From DASUNQ01 sp044866775 (lineage in GTDB: Bacteria; Acidobacteriota; Thermoanaerobaculia; Multivoradales; UBA5704), in NCBI GenBank assembly GCA_044866775.1, contig JBIOUG010000025.1:72405-136404 (forward strand): a stretch of 64,000 nucleotides of DNA, in the 5' to 3' direction. Of this stretch, positions 12,101 through 17,870 are shown in pieces. How positions within the stretch are numbered: position 1 is the stretch's first letter; each line of letters opens with the position of its first letter. The notes beneath the pieces were generated by a model. That model was not told the origin of the DNA. It saw nothing but the letters and a program-made list of their open reading frames with translations, and made no database searches. A program made the position numbers and the translations under genes.

Positions 12101-12590
12101 CGACTACGCGCGCCTCTTCGGGCAGGTGCAGCTCTACCGCGGCGGCCGGGCCGCCGGGCGCCGCTTCGTCTGGGCGCAGTCGGCGCGGGTGGGCTGGGCG
12201 CGCGCCTTCGCCGGCCAGGAGCTGATCCGCTTCGAGCGCTTCTTCGCCGGCGGCGAGCACTCGGTGCGCGGCTACGCGACCGAGAGCCTGGGGCCGCAGG
12301 AGGCGCTGGGCGGCCTGGTGCGGCCGCTCGGCGGCGAGGCGCTGCTGGTCCTCAACGAGGTGCTGCGCGTCGGCCTGCCCTGGGACCTGACGGGGATTCT
12401 TTTCGCGGACGCCGGCCAGATCTGGGCCGAAGCCTCCGCGGTCGGCTGGGACCTGGCGACGGCCGTCGGCTTCGGGCTGCGCGCCGCCACTCCCGTCGGC
12501 CTGCTGCGCGTCGACGCGGCGTTCCCGCTCGATCGCCGGCCGGGAGAGGAGAGTTACCGGTTGTACGTCGGCTTCGGCAACGCGTTCTGA
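6192..12590 (+). CDS. TamB-TamA fusion: inner-membrane-anchored TamB domain joined to Omp85 barrel
   Basis: One uninterrupted frame of 2132 codons. After an Arg-rich cytoplasmic start, a single membrane helix lies at about residues 29-48. A long AsmA/TamB-type repetitive beta region follows up to about residue 1395, including a recognisable TamB C-terminal (DUF490) section from about 1140 with DLDLDITVDTVDGVRI and then GYVYAYGQDVRIDRGALIFTG. Residues ~1400-1800 look like several POTRA domains (EVVFAGDQPP, RLAGVDFAGE, FQSGAFSRVD). From ~1808 an Omp85 barrel begins (YGLRWESG, NFLGRGMSLGLRG) with the lid-lock type motif SVRGYATES near 2025 and a C-terminal aromatic residue (ending GFGNAF). TamA and TamB normally are two proteins that assemble outer-membrane proteins or move lipids between membranes. 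Here a single chain would span inner membrane, periplasm and outer membrane. Start: ATG 6192; ATG 6210 is an in-frame alternative. Confidence 0.9.
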   Translation: MAAPSAMSEPSASPAEEPSRRLRRRRRWRRVVLFLIVLSIVLPLVVFVAATVSLRSAAVRRAVLARVSAYLEREMGLAVQAEDFDVRWEGFALEGVRVGAPGAAPLLVAERVAAGVDYGTLRDEVLVIRSLEVVGPRLDLAAPFPELPEAEPGGGAGFEIRRLALRRGAVMGAPPGEAVAEWVRAWQVGGIAAHGSFVGEVWDLTVDAAQGRVERPGFEPLALAITGRARYRDGRPLAITALRATGPGLRLSSSATLGLAAGQPTAVDFDTEVEPRLLAAGAPPGGTVGAVGAVRLPERAGRIAVRARDAPAEVLRPYLDAALFRDLSLARTVADARADLTLGPGDLTRAAGKVEAVWRRDDRRLVQLTATVTPGAPVGAGAQSEPGIRLAVEGDLLPASRGRRHLSGTITAASWTDLAGATAERIDAELRAPDARAAWAELRALWPHWVPELPAGAPVQGSLAADLRLAGALAAPHAQLAATWVPEAGSRLGVQAEAQLPDGSGSAQIEVQALPIALLESFAAGAMTTAGAEPAESARASVVVAPATAPPATASAPNGAKPAGADSASPADAAGAPRAGSDRWAGTLSGTIDLSGSLRAIRARVDLAGAGLAAPPWLDGAESVSLGADVAVVPERAGEPLVVKGVVFLDGNGLSARASDAQQLAAARLHANVEGVLQMRATPSFAGRFLLAGTGLDAPGTARARDLRIEGTMDVAGTLATSSGSARLEASGVELTAAASASTPPVTLDALRLDAALRDREVQLHSFSATAGEQTAAGSGRFLAEPLLAEADLDLRLTRPIAAIRDARLTASLRGGTLVLDAPRIATEGGAASLAATVPLGALRSIPQLTAAIDALPFAAAPGPVSLRLAAPELDSAPLLAALQLPPRAERLRASGLTAALTIDPAAPTAVRDAHGEIRLDALAVDTPDAHAAAEGPLVARLAGARLELLPVRLRFAGGAVDGAGLELRGRADLAPGWRPQDPPAALVAHLALDATGSLDAALLNPYLEGGAGSGALAVTAAVSGPPDALTADVAADGPDASFFWPSPYATRLQAPHAALSLRDGRWTLDRARAVWNGGTLAVSGGGAADGGAALAFDLAGVRYRLDYGLAAQLSGRLTLDLPPAGRSRLAGRLTLDRGVLDRDVNLDREVRDLLLAPEDLPGTEESALADLDLDITVDTVDGVRIRNNVADLRAWWRSLAVTGTAEAPVVKGRIDLDPGGYVYAYGQDVRIDRGALIFTGDPLTDPRMELSTTSSLQDPTIARRRGAESPLAALDEPERRPGETSAGAAQGSPGEALQAGLAAYYGERVVSRLGATVGLQRVVVYPPVIQEEDPSARLEVGRDLSRNTSFALSVDLRNAGRRTYLVDLHGFRELPGLALQAFVTDEEREGANLQQVLELGASRPPPETAPRLRRLRLAGVGGVRGRVLRRAVPLARGAPVPESAAFDVEVVLADALRRRGYPDAKIAVAVTPVAGRPPRVDVTVRVEPGPRVEVVFAGDQPPVALRSAIAALYRGDFYEPAAIAEMQKETVRAFRARGHLEPQVEIAVRAQPDGTRAVTVQSAAGPRAELRQVTIAGPDPETAALAARRFAGTLSRAELAAGLPGADRFLLDALRALGYPQARIAGRTLEEGGERLAVQVEPGERQVVAAVAVEGVEEEERRRLAALVPVAPGDPLRLDRVAEGALRLERALAADGHADAVVRTAVEPGPPERPLAVAVRYAVAPGARLRLAGVDFAGERWSRRERLARIAGLEPGAPFTTGAVEEARARLFQSGAFSRVDSDVDRAAEGEARVSFTVAERPRFHLGYGLRWESGVDPAAVVDLLDRNFLGRGMSLGLRGLYEPNDRRGRLFLRTGAFSRAGLSLEAFAQARRRLPPAENLIEDGLETALQLARPFGERTTGRLYARYRSTRLYETEPDPFFPLDIEIRHPYVGAQLLYESLDDRLDPHAGLFASLDLSGSGTFVGSDFDYARLFGQVQLYRGGRAAGRRFVWAQSARVGWARAFAGQELIRFERFFAGGEHSVRGYATESLGPQEALGGLVRPLGGEALLVLNEVLRVGLPWDLTGILFADAGQIWAEASAVGWDLATAVGFGLRAATPVGLLRVDAAFPLDRRPGEESYRLYVGFGNAF

Positions 12591-12597
12591 CCCGCGA

Positions 12598-13470
12598 GCC
12601 GGAGGGAACGCCTCGGAGCTCGGGGATCGGCGTGCCCAACCGCGGGACCGCGCCGCGGAACGTGAGGACGGGCGCGCACGACTGCTGGAAGGAGCCTCAC
12701 GACGTGGTGGCGGGCACGCGGAGAGCGGGGACGGCGCCTCGGAGCTCGGGGACCGGTGCTCGGACCCGTGGGGCGCCGCCTCGGAACCTGGGGACCGGCG
12801 CTCGCAGCGGTTTGGCGCCGCCTCGAAAGCTGGGGACCGGCGCTCGGAACGGTGGGGCGCCGCCTCGAAAGCTGGGGACCGGGGCTCGGAACGGTGGGGC
12901 GCCGCCTCGAAAGCTGGGGACCGGGGCTCACATCTCTGGGACAGGCCGCGTCCCCCGACTCCGAGGCCGTGTCCCTCGACTCCGAGGCCGCGTCCCTCGA
13001 CTCCGAGGCCGTGTCCCCCGACTCCGAGGCCGCGTCCCTCGACTCCGAGGCCGTGTCCCCCGACTCCAAGGCCGCGTCCCTCGACTCCGAGGCTGTGTCC
13101 CCCGACTCCGAGGCCGTGTCCCTCGACTCCGAGGCCGCGTCCCCCGACTCCGAGGGCGTGTCCCTCGACTCCGGGGGCGTGTCCCTCGACTCCGAGGCCG
13201 CGCCGCCAGCCTCCGAGGCGGTGTCTCTGAGCTTCGAGGACGTGTCCCCGGGCTCCGAACCCGAGTCCGCAGGCTCCGAGCCCGCGTCTCCAGGCTTCGC
13301 GCCGCCGTCAGCAGGTTCCCGCAGACCCGCACCAGGTTCCGAGGCCGCGTCCCTGGGCGTCGCCGGCCGCGCCCGCTCGCTCCAGAGCGGTGACTCGAGC
13401 GCCGAAGCCCCGTCCCCGTTCTCCGCGAGCTTTCATCCGCGCTCCCAAGCCCTCACCCGGCGCTCGGAGG
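12598..13470. repeat. 21-bp-periodic tandem array with inverted halves
   Basis: From about 12600 the sequence falls into consecutive 21-base units. Left half: units begin GGGGACCGG/GGGGACGGC and contain GCTCGGA or CCTCGAAAG; ten well-formed units run from 12727 to 12936. After a switch at about 12937-12956, twelve near-identical units start at 12957, 12978, 12999 and so on to about 13208; each starts GACTCCGAGGCCG and ends GTCCCTC or GTCCCCC. The right-half unit is the reverse complement of the left-half pattern. Diverged units continue to about 13470. Open frames through the array read as seven-residue repeats (for example DSEAVSL), but equally good frames exist on both strands and none has a convincing start or ribosome site, so I treat it as non-coding. 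The flanking genes are the TamB-TamA gene and a convergent TPR gene. Confidence 0.85.
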
Positions 13471-13507
13471 GCGCCACGCTCACCCGCGCGGGACCGTCCG
13501 CGCCGCG

Positions 13508-14380
13508 CTACCGCCGCGCCGCGTTGAGCAGCGCCCGCGCCCGCTCCGCCTCCGGCGCGTTGGGCGCCAGCGCGAGGAAGCGCTCGAGGTCGTTGATCAG
13601 CAGGTCCTTGCGCCCCACCTTCTCGGCGGCGAGCCCGCGGTAGTAGTAGGCGTAGGCGAGCCCGGAGTCCATCTCGAGCGCCCGGTTGAGCTGCTCGAGC
13701 GCCGGCCCCCACTGCTCCTGGAACGCCCGCGTGACGCCGATCTGGTAGGGGATGAGCGCGTTGCCGCCGTCGGCTGCGCGGGCGCGCTCGAAGCTGCCGA
13801 CCGCCGCGTCGAACTGCCGCAGCCGCTGCTGCGCGACGCCCAGGTAGTAGTCCTTCTCCCGCCCGCCGCCGCCGGCCTGCGCCAGCTCGACGGCGCGGCG
13901 GAAGGCCGCGTCGGCCTGCCCGGCGTTGCGCTCGCGCAGATAGACCTCGCCTAAGTAGACATAGGGCGCCGGATCGCCCGGCGCGAGCTGCGCCGCCTGC
14001 TGCAGCCGCGCCGCGGCGTCGCCGTAGCGCTTCTCCTGCTCGAGCACCCTCCCGAGCGCCACCGCGACGTATGCGTTCTCCCCTGCCTGCCCGGCGACGG
14101 AGTCGACCGCGGCCCGCGCCTCGGCCGTCTTGTGCTCCCGGAGCTTGCGGTCCACCGTGCCGACGGCGGGCGGCGGCGCGGCGGGCGGGGGAGTCGGCGG
14201 CTGCTGCGGCTGCGCCTGCCCCTGACTGGGCGGCGGTGGGCTCGGCGGCTTTTTCCCCTTGCCCTTGCCGCCTTGCGCGCCGGCGGCCGCCGGCAGGACC
14301 AGGAGCGCGCAGAGGAGGACGAGCGTGGGGTGGCGGAAGCGCGAGGGGCGACGGCGGATGGCGACCTTCGGGAGTCTCAT
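13508..14380 (-). CDS. Secreted TPR-repeat protein
   Basis: 290 residues from the ATG at 14380, followed by a clear export signal: a basic start, then TLVLLCALLVLPAAAGAQ. After a Lys/Pro/Gln-rich low-complexity linker (about residues 38-75) the rest is tetratricopeptide repeats, e.g. EQEKRYGDAAARLQQAAQLAPGD, PAPYVYLGEVYLRE and LAYAYYYRGLAAEKVGR. TPR proteins act as protein-protein interaction scaffolds; no partner can be named. An upstream in-frame extension to 14626 exists but runs into the duplicated intergenic segment and lacks a signal, so I reject it. It is divergent from the coiled-coil gene at 14632, and its 3' end abuts the 21-bp array. Confidence 0.82.
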   Translation of the reverse strand: MRLPKVAIRRRPSRFRHPTLVLLCALLVLPAAAGAQGGKGKGKKPPSPPPPSQGQAQPQQPPTPPPAAPPPAVGTVDRKLREHKTAEARAAVDSVAGQAGENAYVAVALGRVLEQEKRYGDAAARLQQAAQLAPGDPAPYVYLGEVYLRERNAGQADAAFRRAVELAQAGGGGREKDYYLGVAQQRLRQFDAAVGSFERARAADGGNALIPYQIGVTRAFQEQWGPALEQLNRALEMDSGLAYAYYYRGLAAEKVGRKDLLINDLERFLALAPNAPEAERARALLNAARR

Positions 14381-14589
14381 AGGCCGCTCAGTATACGGCG
14401 CGGCAAACGGCCGGCGCAGTCCGATCGAGCGCGTGCGGACTTGGCCCGGCGTCACCCAGAATGCCCGCGAGCGGTTGATCGAGGCGAAGTGGACGGAGAC
14501 GCTCGCCGAGCCGCGCGGCCTCAAGCCGCTGTTCGCGGTGCGCGAGCTCCTGGGCGATCGCGCGGCCGGGCGCCGGGGATACATCCCCG

Positions 14590-14721
14590 GCTCCTCTGCT
14601 AACTTCGCGCCGCCGCCGTCGTCCAACGGCTATGCGACGAATTACGGCACTTCTCGCTCTCTTCGCAGCGGTGGCTGCGGGCGCCGAGGATCGGTTCACG
14701 TACATCTATCGGCCGGACGTG
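14590..14721. repeat. Duplicated segment, copy A
   Basis: About 130 bases that recur at 17732-17866 with only a few differences. It holds the 5' untranslated region and first ~30 codons of the coiled-coil gene. Together with the following serine hydrolase gene it forms the left copy of a segmental duplication. Confidence 0.85.
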
Positions 14722-15192
14722 CACGCGCGGGCACTCCATCTTCGTGGCAGTATCGCCGCCCTCGAGCATGTGCAGGAAAAACTCAGGACGGGGCCGTATC
14801 TCTGGGTTCGGCTCGACGGGCGCGAGTTCGTCATCCGCGATTCGGCCGTACTCGCTGAGCTCGCGAAGGCTTTCGCGCCGCTCGATGCGCTCGATCAGGA
14901 CCAGCGCGCTCTGGATCGGAAGGTCGAGCCGTTCGAGGCGCGCGCGGAACGGCTCGAAGAGCAGATCGACAGGCTCACGGATTCCGAAGAGGAGCTCTCA
15001 GCCGAGGACGAGCGAAGGCTGCGCGATCTCGAGAAGCAACTGCGCGAGGCCGAGCGCGAGTTGCGAACCTTCGAAAAGGACGTGCGAGAGCTGGAGCGCA
15101 GGGAAGTGAGCGTCGAGAGAGTCGTCGAGGAAGCCGTGCGCGGCATCGCCGCGCGGGCGATCCGGCAGGGAATCGCAGCGCGCTTCCGATAG
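14632..15192 (+). CDS. Exported coiled-coil protein of unknown function
   Basis: 186 residues. MRRITALLALFAAVAAGAED is a signal peptide with likely cleavage after AGA. Mature residues contain FTYIYRPDVHARALH and a small globular stretch, then from about residue 80 a strongly charged heptad-type segment (LEEQIDRLTDSEEELSAED, RRLRDLEKQLREAERELR) that should form a long coiled coil. I recognise no named family. The gene lies 57 bases upstream of the serine hydrolase at 15250 and may be cotranscribed. In the duplicated copy at 17.8 kb this gene is reduced to its first 31 codons, so it appears dispensable for the neighbouring hydrolase (inference). Confidence 0.7.
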   Translation: MRRITALLALFAAVAAGAEDRFTYIYRPDVHARALHLRGSIAALEHVQEKLRTGPYLWVRLDGREFVIRDSAVLAELAKAFAPLDALDQDQRALDRKVEPFEARAERLEEQIDRLTDSEEELSAEDERRLRDLEKQLREAERELRTFEKDVRELERREVSVERVVEEAVRGIAARAIRQGIAARFR

Positions 15193-15249
15193 TCGACCAT
15201 TCCCCGTTCGAGAGTGCCGGGATTCTTCGCAGCAAGGGAGAAATAGGCG

Positions 15250-16914
15250 ATGTCTAGCGCGGCCAAAGCGTTAGCGAAGAGCCTCGTTGCCGTGGTGCTG
15301 ATTGTCGACGCGAGCGGGCTACGAGCTCAAACGCCGAGCAGGGAGAGGCTCCATACCTCGAGCCGGGACGAGCAACGGCTGGCACGTTTCGAGAAACAAG
15401 CGGGCGAGCTTCGCGCGCGGCTCAAGATCCCCGGCCTGTCCGCGGTCATAGTCAAAGATCAAGAGGTGCTATGGGCCAAGGGGTTCGGGTTCGCGGACCT
15501 CGAGAAGCGCATTCCCGCTACCCCGGAGACCCTCTACCACGTCGCATCACTGACCAAGACGTTCGCGGCGATCCTCGTCCTGCAGCTCGTGGAGCAGGGG
15601 AAACTCGGCCTCGATGAGCCGGTGTCCCGTTACTCGGACGACTTCAAGGACGACTCGGTCAAGGTCAAGCACCTGCTCAGCCACACCTCGGACGGGACAC
15701 CCGGGGAACGCTACCTCTACAGCGGGAATCGCTTCGATTACCTGACGGCCGTCATCGAGAAGAAGACCGGCAAGCCGTTCCGCAAGGCGATGGTGGAAAC
15801 CTTCCTGGATCCCCTGGCGATGGAGAGCAGTGTCCCCGGTCACGATACCGCCGACGGAGCGGACAGGTGGGGGCTGGGCGAGCGGAACCTCGACCGCTAT
15901 CGGGAGAGCCTGTCGAGGTTGTCTCAACCCTATACGCTCTACGGCGACAGCGAGATGGTGCTCGTCCCCTATCCTCCCAGGGATTTCTTCGGCGCGGCGG
16001 CAGGGCTTCTATCGACCGTCTTGGACATGGCCAAGTACGACGCCGCAGTCGACCGCCATCGGTTTCTGAAGAAAGAGACTCAGGAAAGAGCCTGGACGGC
16101 GTTCGTCTCGAACGGCGGCAAGCGACTCCCCCATGGGCTGGGCTGGTTCGTCACCGAGTACCGTGGGACCAAGCTGATTTGGCATTACGGGCACTGGGGC
16201 ACCGGTTTCTCCGCGATCTACCTCAAGGTGCCAGAGAGACATCTCTCGCTCGTCATGCTCGCCAACAGCGAGGCGCTTGCCGATCACCAGTTCCAGGTGG
16301 GCGACGACATCACGAACAATATCTTCGCCTGCACGTTCCTCCGCCTGTTCGTGTCCGAAGACGCCGGCGACTGCGAGCGCAGTTCGCAGACGGCACTGAC
16401 GAAGTGGATCGAGCACCGCCGGGCGCAGGCGCGCACGGCAATTCAGCTAGACCCCGAGATTCTCGAAACCTACGTCGGACAGTACCGGTTCGAGGCGCCT
16501 CCCGATCGGGTCCTCGCCGTGACCCGGGAGGGCGGGAGGCTGTTCGTGGACCTACCCAGGAACCACAAGTCCGAGTTGTTTGCCGAGTCCGAGTCGAAAT
16601 TCTTTCTCAAGGTGCGGCCTTACCGGCTCACCTTTGTCAAGGATGAAACACAGGTCACGCATGTGGAGGTCGATTTCGCGGACGGGGAGATCTTGCCCGC
16701 GACTCGAGCGCGCCGACTGGGCCAACAGCACGCTGGTGAAGGAGGACGCCGGAAAGGCGGTGGCGCGACTGAAAGAGCAGCCGGGGAAGGATCTCTTCGT
16801 CTTCGGCAGCGCCGACTTCTCCGCCACGCTGATCCGCCACGGGCTCTTCGACGAGTACCGCATCGGGCTCGTGCCGGTCACGCTCGGCGAGGGCAGCCCG
16901 CTGTTCAAGCCTGA
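15250..16914 (+). CDS. Beta-lactamase-family serine hydrolase, copy 1, with a foreign C-terminal tail
   Basis: 554 codons. There is a signal peptide (KSLVAVVLIVDASGLRAQ). The class C/penicillin-binding fold is marked by the SxxK nucleophile in HVASLTKTFAAIL, YSGN (YxN motif) in the ERYLYSGNRFDYL region, and HYGHWGTGFS as the third motif. Family members are periplasmic or secreted D-amino-peptide or ester hydrolases; the substrate is unknown. It closely resembles the gene at 17870. The match ends near VDFADGE (about nt 16690); the last ~75 codons read out of frame through a fragment of a DHFR/RibD-like gene and give an Arg/Gly-rich tail that is not a protein domain. The catalytic domain is intact, so it may still work. 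Confidence 0.82.
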   Translation: MSSAAKALAKSLVAVVLIVDASGLRAQTPSRERLHTSSRDEQRLARFEKQAGELRARLKIPGLSAVIVKDQEVLWAKGFGFADLEKRIPATPETLYHVASLTKTFAAILVLQLVEQGKLGLDEPVSRYSDDFKDDSVKVKHLLSHTSDGTPGERYLYSGNRFDYLTAVIEKKTGKPFRKAMVETFLDPLAMESSVPGHDTADGADRWGLGERNLDRYRESLSRLSQPYTLYGDSEMVLVPYPPRDFFGAAAGLLSTVLDMAKYDAAVDRHRFLKKETQERAWTAFVSNGGKRLPHGLGWFVTEYRGTKLIWHYGHWGTGFSAIYLKVPERHLSLVMLANSEALADHQFQVGDDITNNIFACTFLRLFVSEDAGDCERSSQTALTKWIEHRRAQARTAIQLDPEILETYVGQYRFEAPPDRVLAVTREGGRLFVDLPRNHKSELFAESESKFFLKVRPYRLTFVKDETQVTHVEVDFADGEILPATRARRLGQQHAGEGGRRKGGGATERAAGEGSLRLRQRRLLRHADPPRALRRVPHRARAGHARRGQPAVQA

Positions 16915-17038
16915 TTCCGAGCCGGTGAGGCTGCGACTACTGCAGTCGCGGCCCCTCGGCGACCGCTGCCTCCTGCTGCGCTACCAGCCAGCCGCCGTCG
17001 CGGCGGCCGCGCGGCGAGCGGAGCCGCGAACAGGATGA
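16709..17038 (+). pseudogene. C-terminal fragment of a DHFR/RibD-C family reductase
   Basis: In the frame one base off the hydrolase, about 100 residues read DWANSTLVKEDAGKAVARLK, then GKDLFVFGSADFSATLIRHG and DEYRIGLVPVTLGEGSPLF. This is the C-terminal half of the YyaP/RibD-C type dihydrofolate-reductase-like family. The N-terminal half and start codon are missing, and the fragment is fused to the 3' end of the hydrolase gene. It is therefore a relic of recombination, not a functional gene. Confidence 0.75.
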
Positions 17039-17059
17039 TGAATGCGAAGCGTCTCGTGA

Positions 17060-17575
17060 TCATGGTTTGAGTTGATAGGACTCGCCCAGCCGCCCGGCGC
17101 CCGCGAGATACTTACGGGCGCGCACTAACTCGGCGATCTGGCGCACATGTCCCAGGTCGTGCAAGGCCCATTCGTGGAGCATCTGCGCCAGCGTAATTTC
17201 ACCGGCCTCACGGTGGAGGGCGCGGCGCTCGCCCGAGCCCGCGGGCAGGCTGCGAAGATATTCTAAGTTCGTCTCGCGCTGCTCTTCGAAGCGCGCGAAT
17301 TCGTCTTCCGCGTCGCGGTTGCGATACAGGTCCAGGTACATCTGAGCGTCGTCAGGCTCGAATTCAGGCCGCTCCTCGGCAACAAAGCGGTCCAAGCGCA
17401 TGCGGTAACAGTGGCCCTCGCTATGCGAAAGGTGCGCCAGCACCTCGGCCACCGAGAACCGGTCGGGCGCGGGCTTCCACTGGGTGTCCTCCTCGGAGAG
17501 CTCGCACATCAGGCCGCGCAGAATGCCGGGCGTGGCTTCGAGAAGATCGAGACAGGGAAGTCCGTTGGGTTCCAT
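17060..17575 (-). CDS. DinB-family protein
   Basis: 171 residues, a typical DinB/YfiT four-helix-bundle size. The metal-binding histidine pattern is visible: HLSHSEGHCYRMR in the second helix and LHEWALHDLGHVRQIAEL in the last helix. DinB-family proteins are metal-dependent enzymes, including thiol-transferases (bacillithiol or mycothiol S-transferases), with unknown substrates in most genomes. The gene is intact but sits among fragments. Its start at 17575 lies just beside the stop of an SDR relic at 17580 read in the same direction. A second, only distantly similar DinB gene is at 37407. Confidence 0.82.
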   Translation of the reverse strand: MEPNGLPCLDLLEATPGILRGLMCELSEEDTQWKPAPDRFSVAEVLAHLSHSEGHCYRMRLDRFVAEERPEFEPDDAQMYLDLYRNRDAEDEFARFEEQRETNLEYLRSLPAGSGERRALHREAGEITLAQMLHEWALHDLGHVRQIAELVRARKYLAGAGRLGESYQLKP

Positions 17576-17579
17576 GCAC

Positions 17580-17642
17580 TCATCCTACGATGTTCTCGCC
17601 GCCGTCCACGTGAATGGTGTTGCCGGTCATCCATATGTGGCC
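17580..17642 (-). pseudogene. C-terminal end of a short-chain dehydrogenase (SDR)
   Basis: The last 20 codons read GHIWMTGNTIHVDGGENIVG, the standard C-terminal motif of classical SDR oxidoreductases (TGxxIxVDGG). Everything upstream of it is unrelated sequence, so only the tail survives. Confidence 0.7.
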
Positions 17643-17723
17643 GGGTGGCACAGAGCGGCGGCCCGCGCGTCCCGCGTCCCGCGCCTTCGTCCGCGCCCGC
17701 CGCGCCACCCGGTCCAGGCGCAG
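17643..17723 (-). pseudogene. Internal fragment related to the SymE-like gene at 26872
   Basis: The stretch LRLDRVARRARTKARD followed by AGRAGRRS matches LDRVARRARKRARAREARA plus AGRRS of the SymE-like protein at 26.9 kb, also on the minus strand. It is fused directly to the SDR tail and to the duplicated segment, so it is a relic. Confidence 0.5.
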
Positions 17724-17731
17724 TCCGACCT

Positions 17732-17866
17732 GCTCCTCTGCTAACTTCGCGCCGCCGCCGTCGTCCAACGGGGTATGCGACGAATTACGGCACTTCTCGC
17801 TCTCTTCGCAGCGATGGCTGCTGGCGCCGAAGATCGGTTCACGTACATCTATCGGCCGGACGTAGG
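17732..17866. repeat. Duplicated segment, copy B
   Basis: Near-identical to 14590-14721 with one extra G before the start codon. In this copy the sequence after CGGACGT jumps directly to the serine hydrolase leader, so roughly 520 bases present in copy A (the coiled-coil gene body) are absent. Confidence 0.85.
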
Positions 17867-17870
17867 TTGA
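17775..17870 (+). pseudogene. Truncated coiled-coil gene reduced to a 31-residue signal-peptide frame
   Basis: ATG at 17775 reads MRRITALLALFAAMAAGAED and then FTYIYRPDVG before TGA at 17868-17870. It is the first 31 codons of the gene at 14632. The stop overlaps the ATG of the second serine hydrolase (TGATG), so the remnant could act as a translated leader. That role is inference only. Confidence 0.7.

Noticed and set aside
7896..12260. Minus-strand open frame of 1454 codons opposite the TamB-TamA gene
   Set aside because: Composition is typical of antisense of GC-rich codons; the plus strand has clear domain motifs.
8039..13393. Plus-strand second-frame open reading of 1784 codons reaching into the 21-bp array
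   Set aside because: Overlaps the TamB-TamA gene in a wrong frame; very Arg/Pro-rich, no signal or domain.
12598..13470. CRISPR array
   Set aside because: Units are contiguous 21-mers without unique spacers, and there are no cas genes nearby.
12756..13643. Possible repeat protein of 295 codons (DSEAVSL heptads)
   Set aside because: The array is open on both strands in several frames, the start has no ribosome site, and the reading crosses the inversion point and the end of the TPR gene. Kept as non-coding repeat.
17411..17869. Upstream extension of serine hydrolase copy 2
   Set aside because: The extra ~153 codons run antisense through the DinB start, the SDR tail and the duplicated leader; the native start with signal peptide is at 17870.
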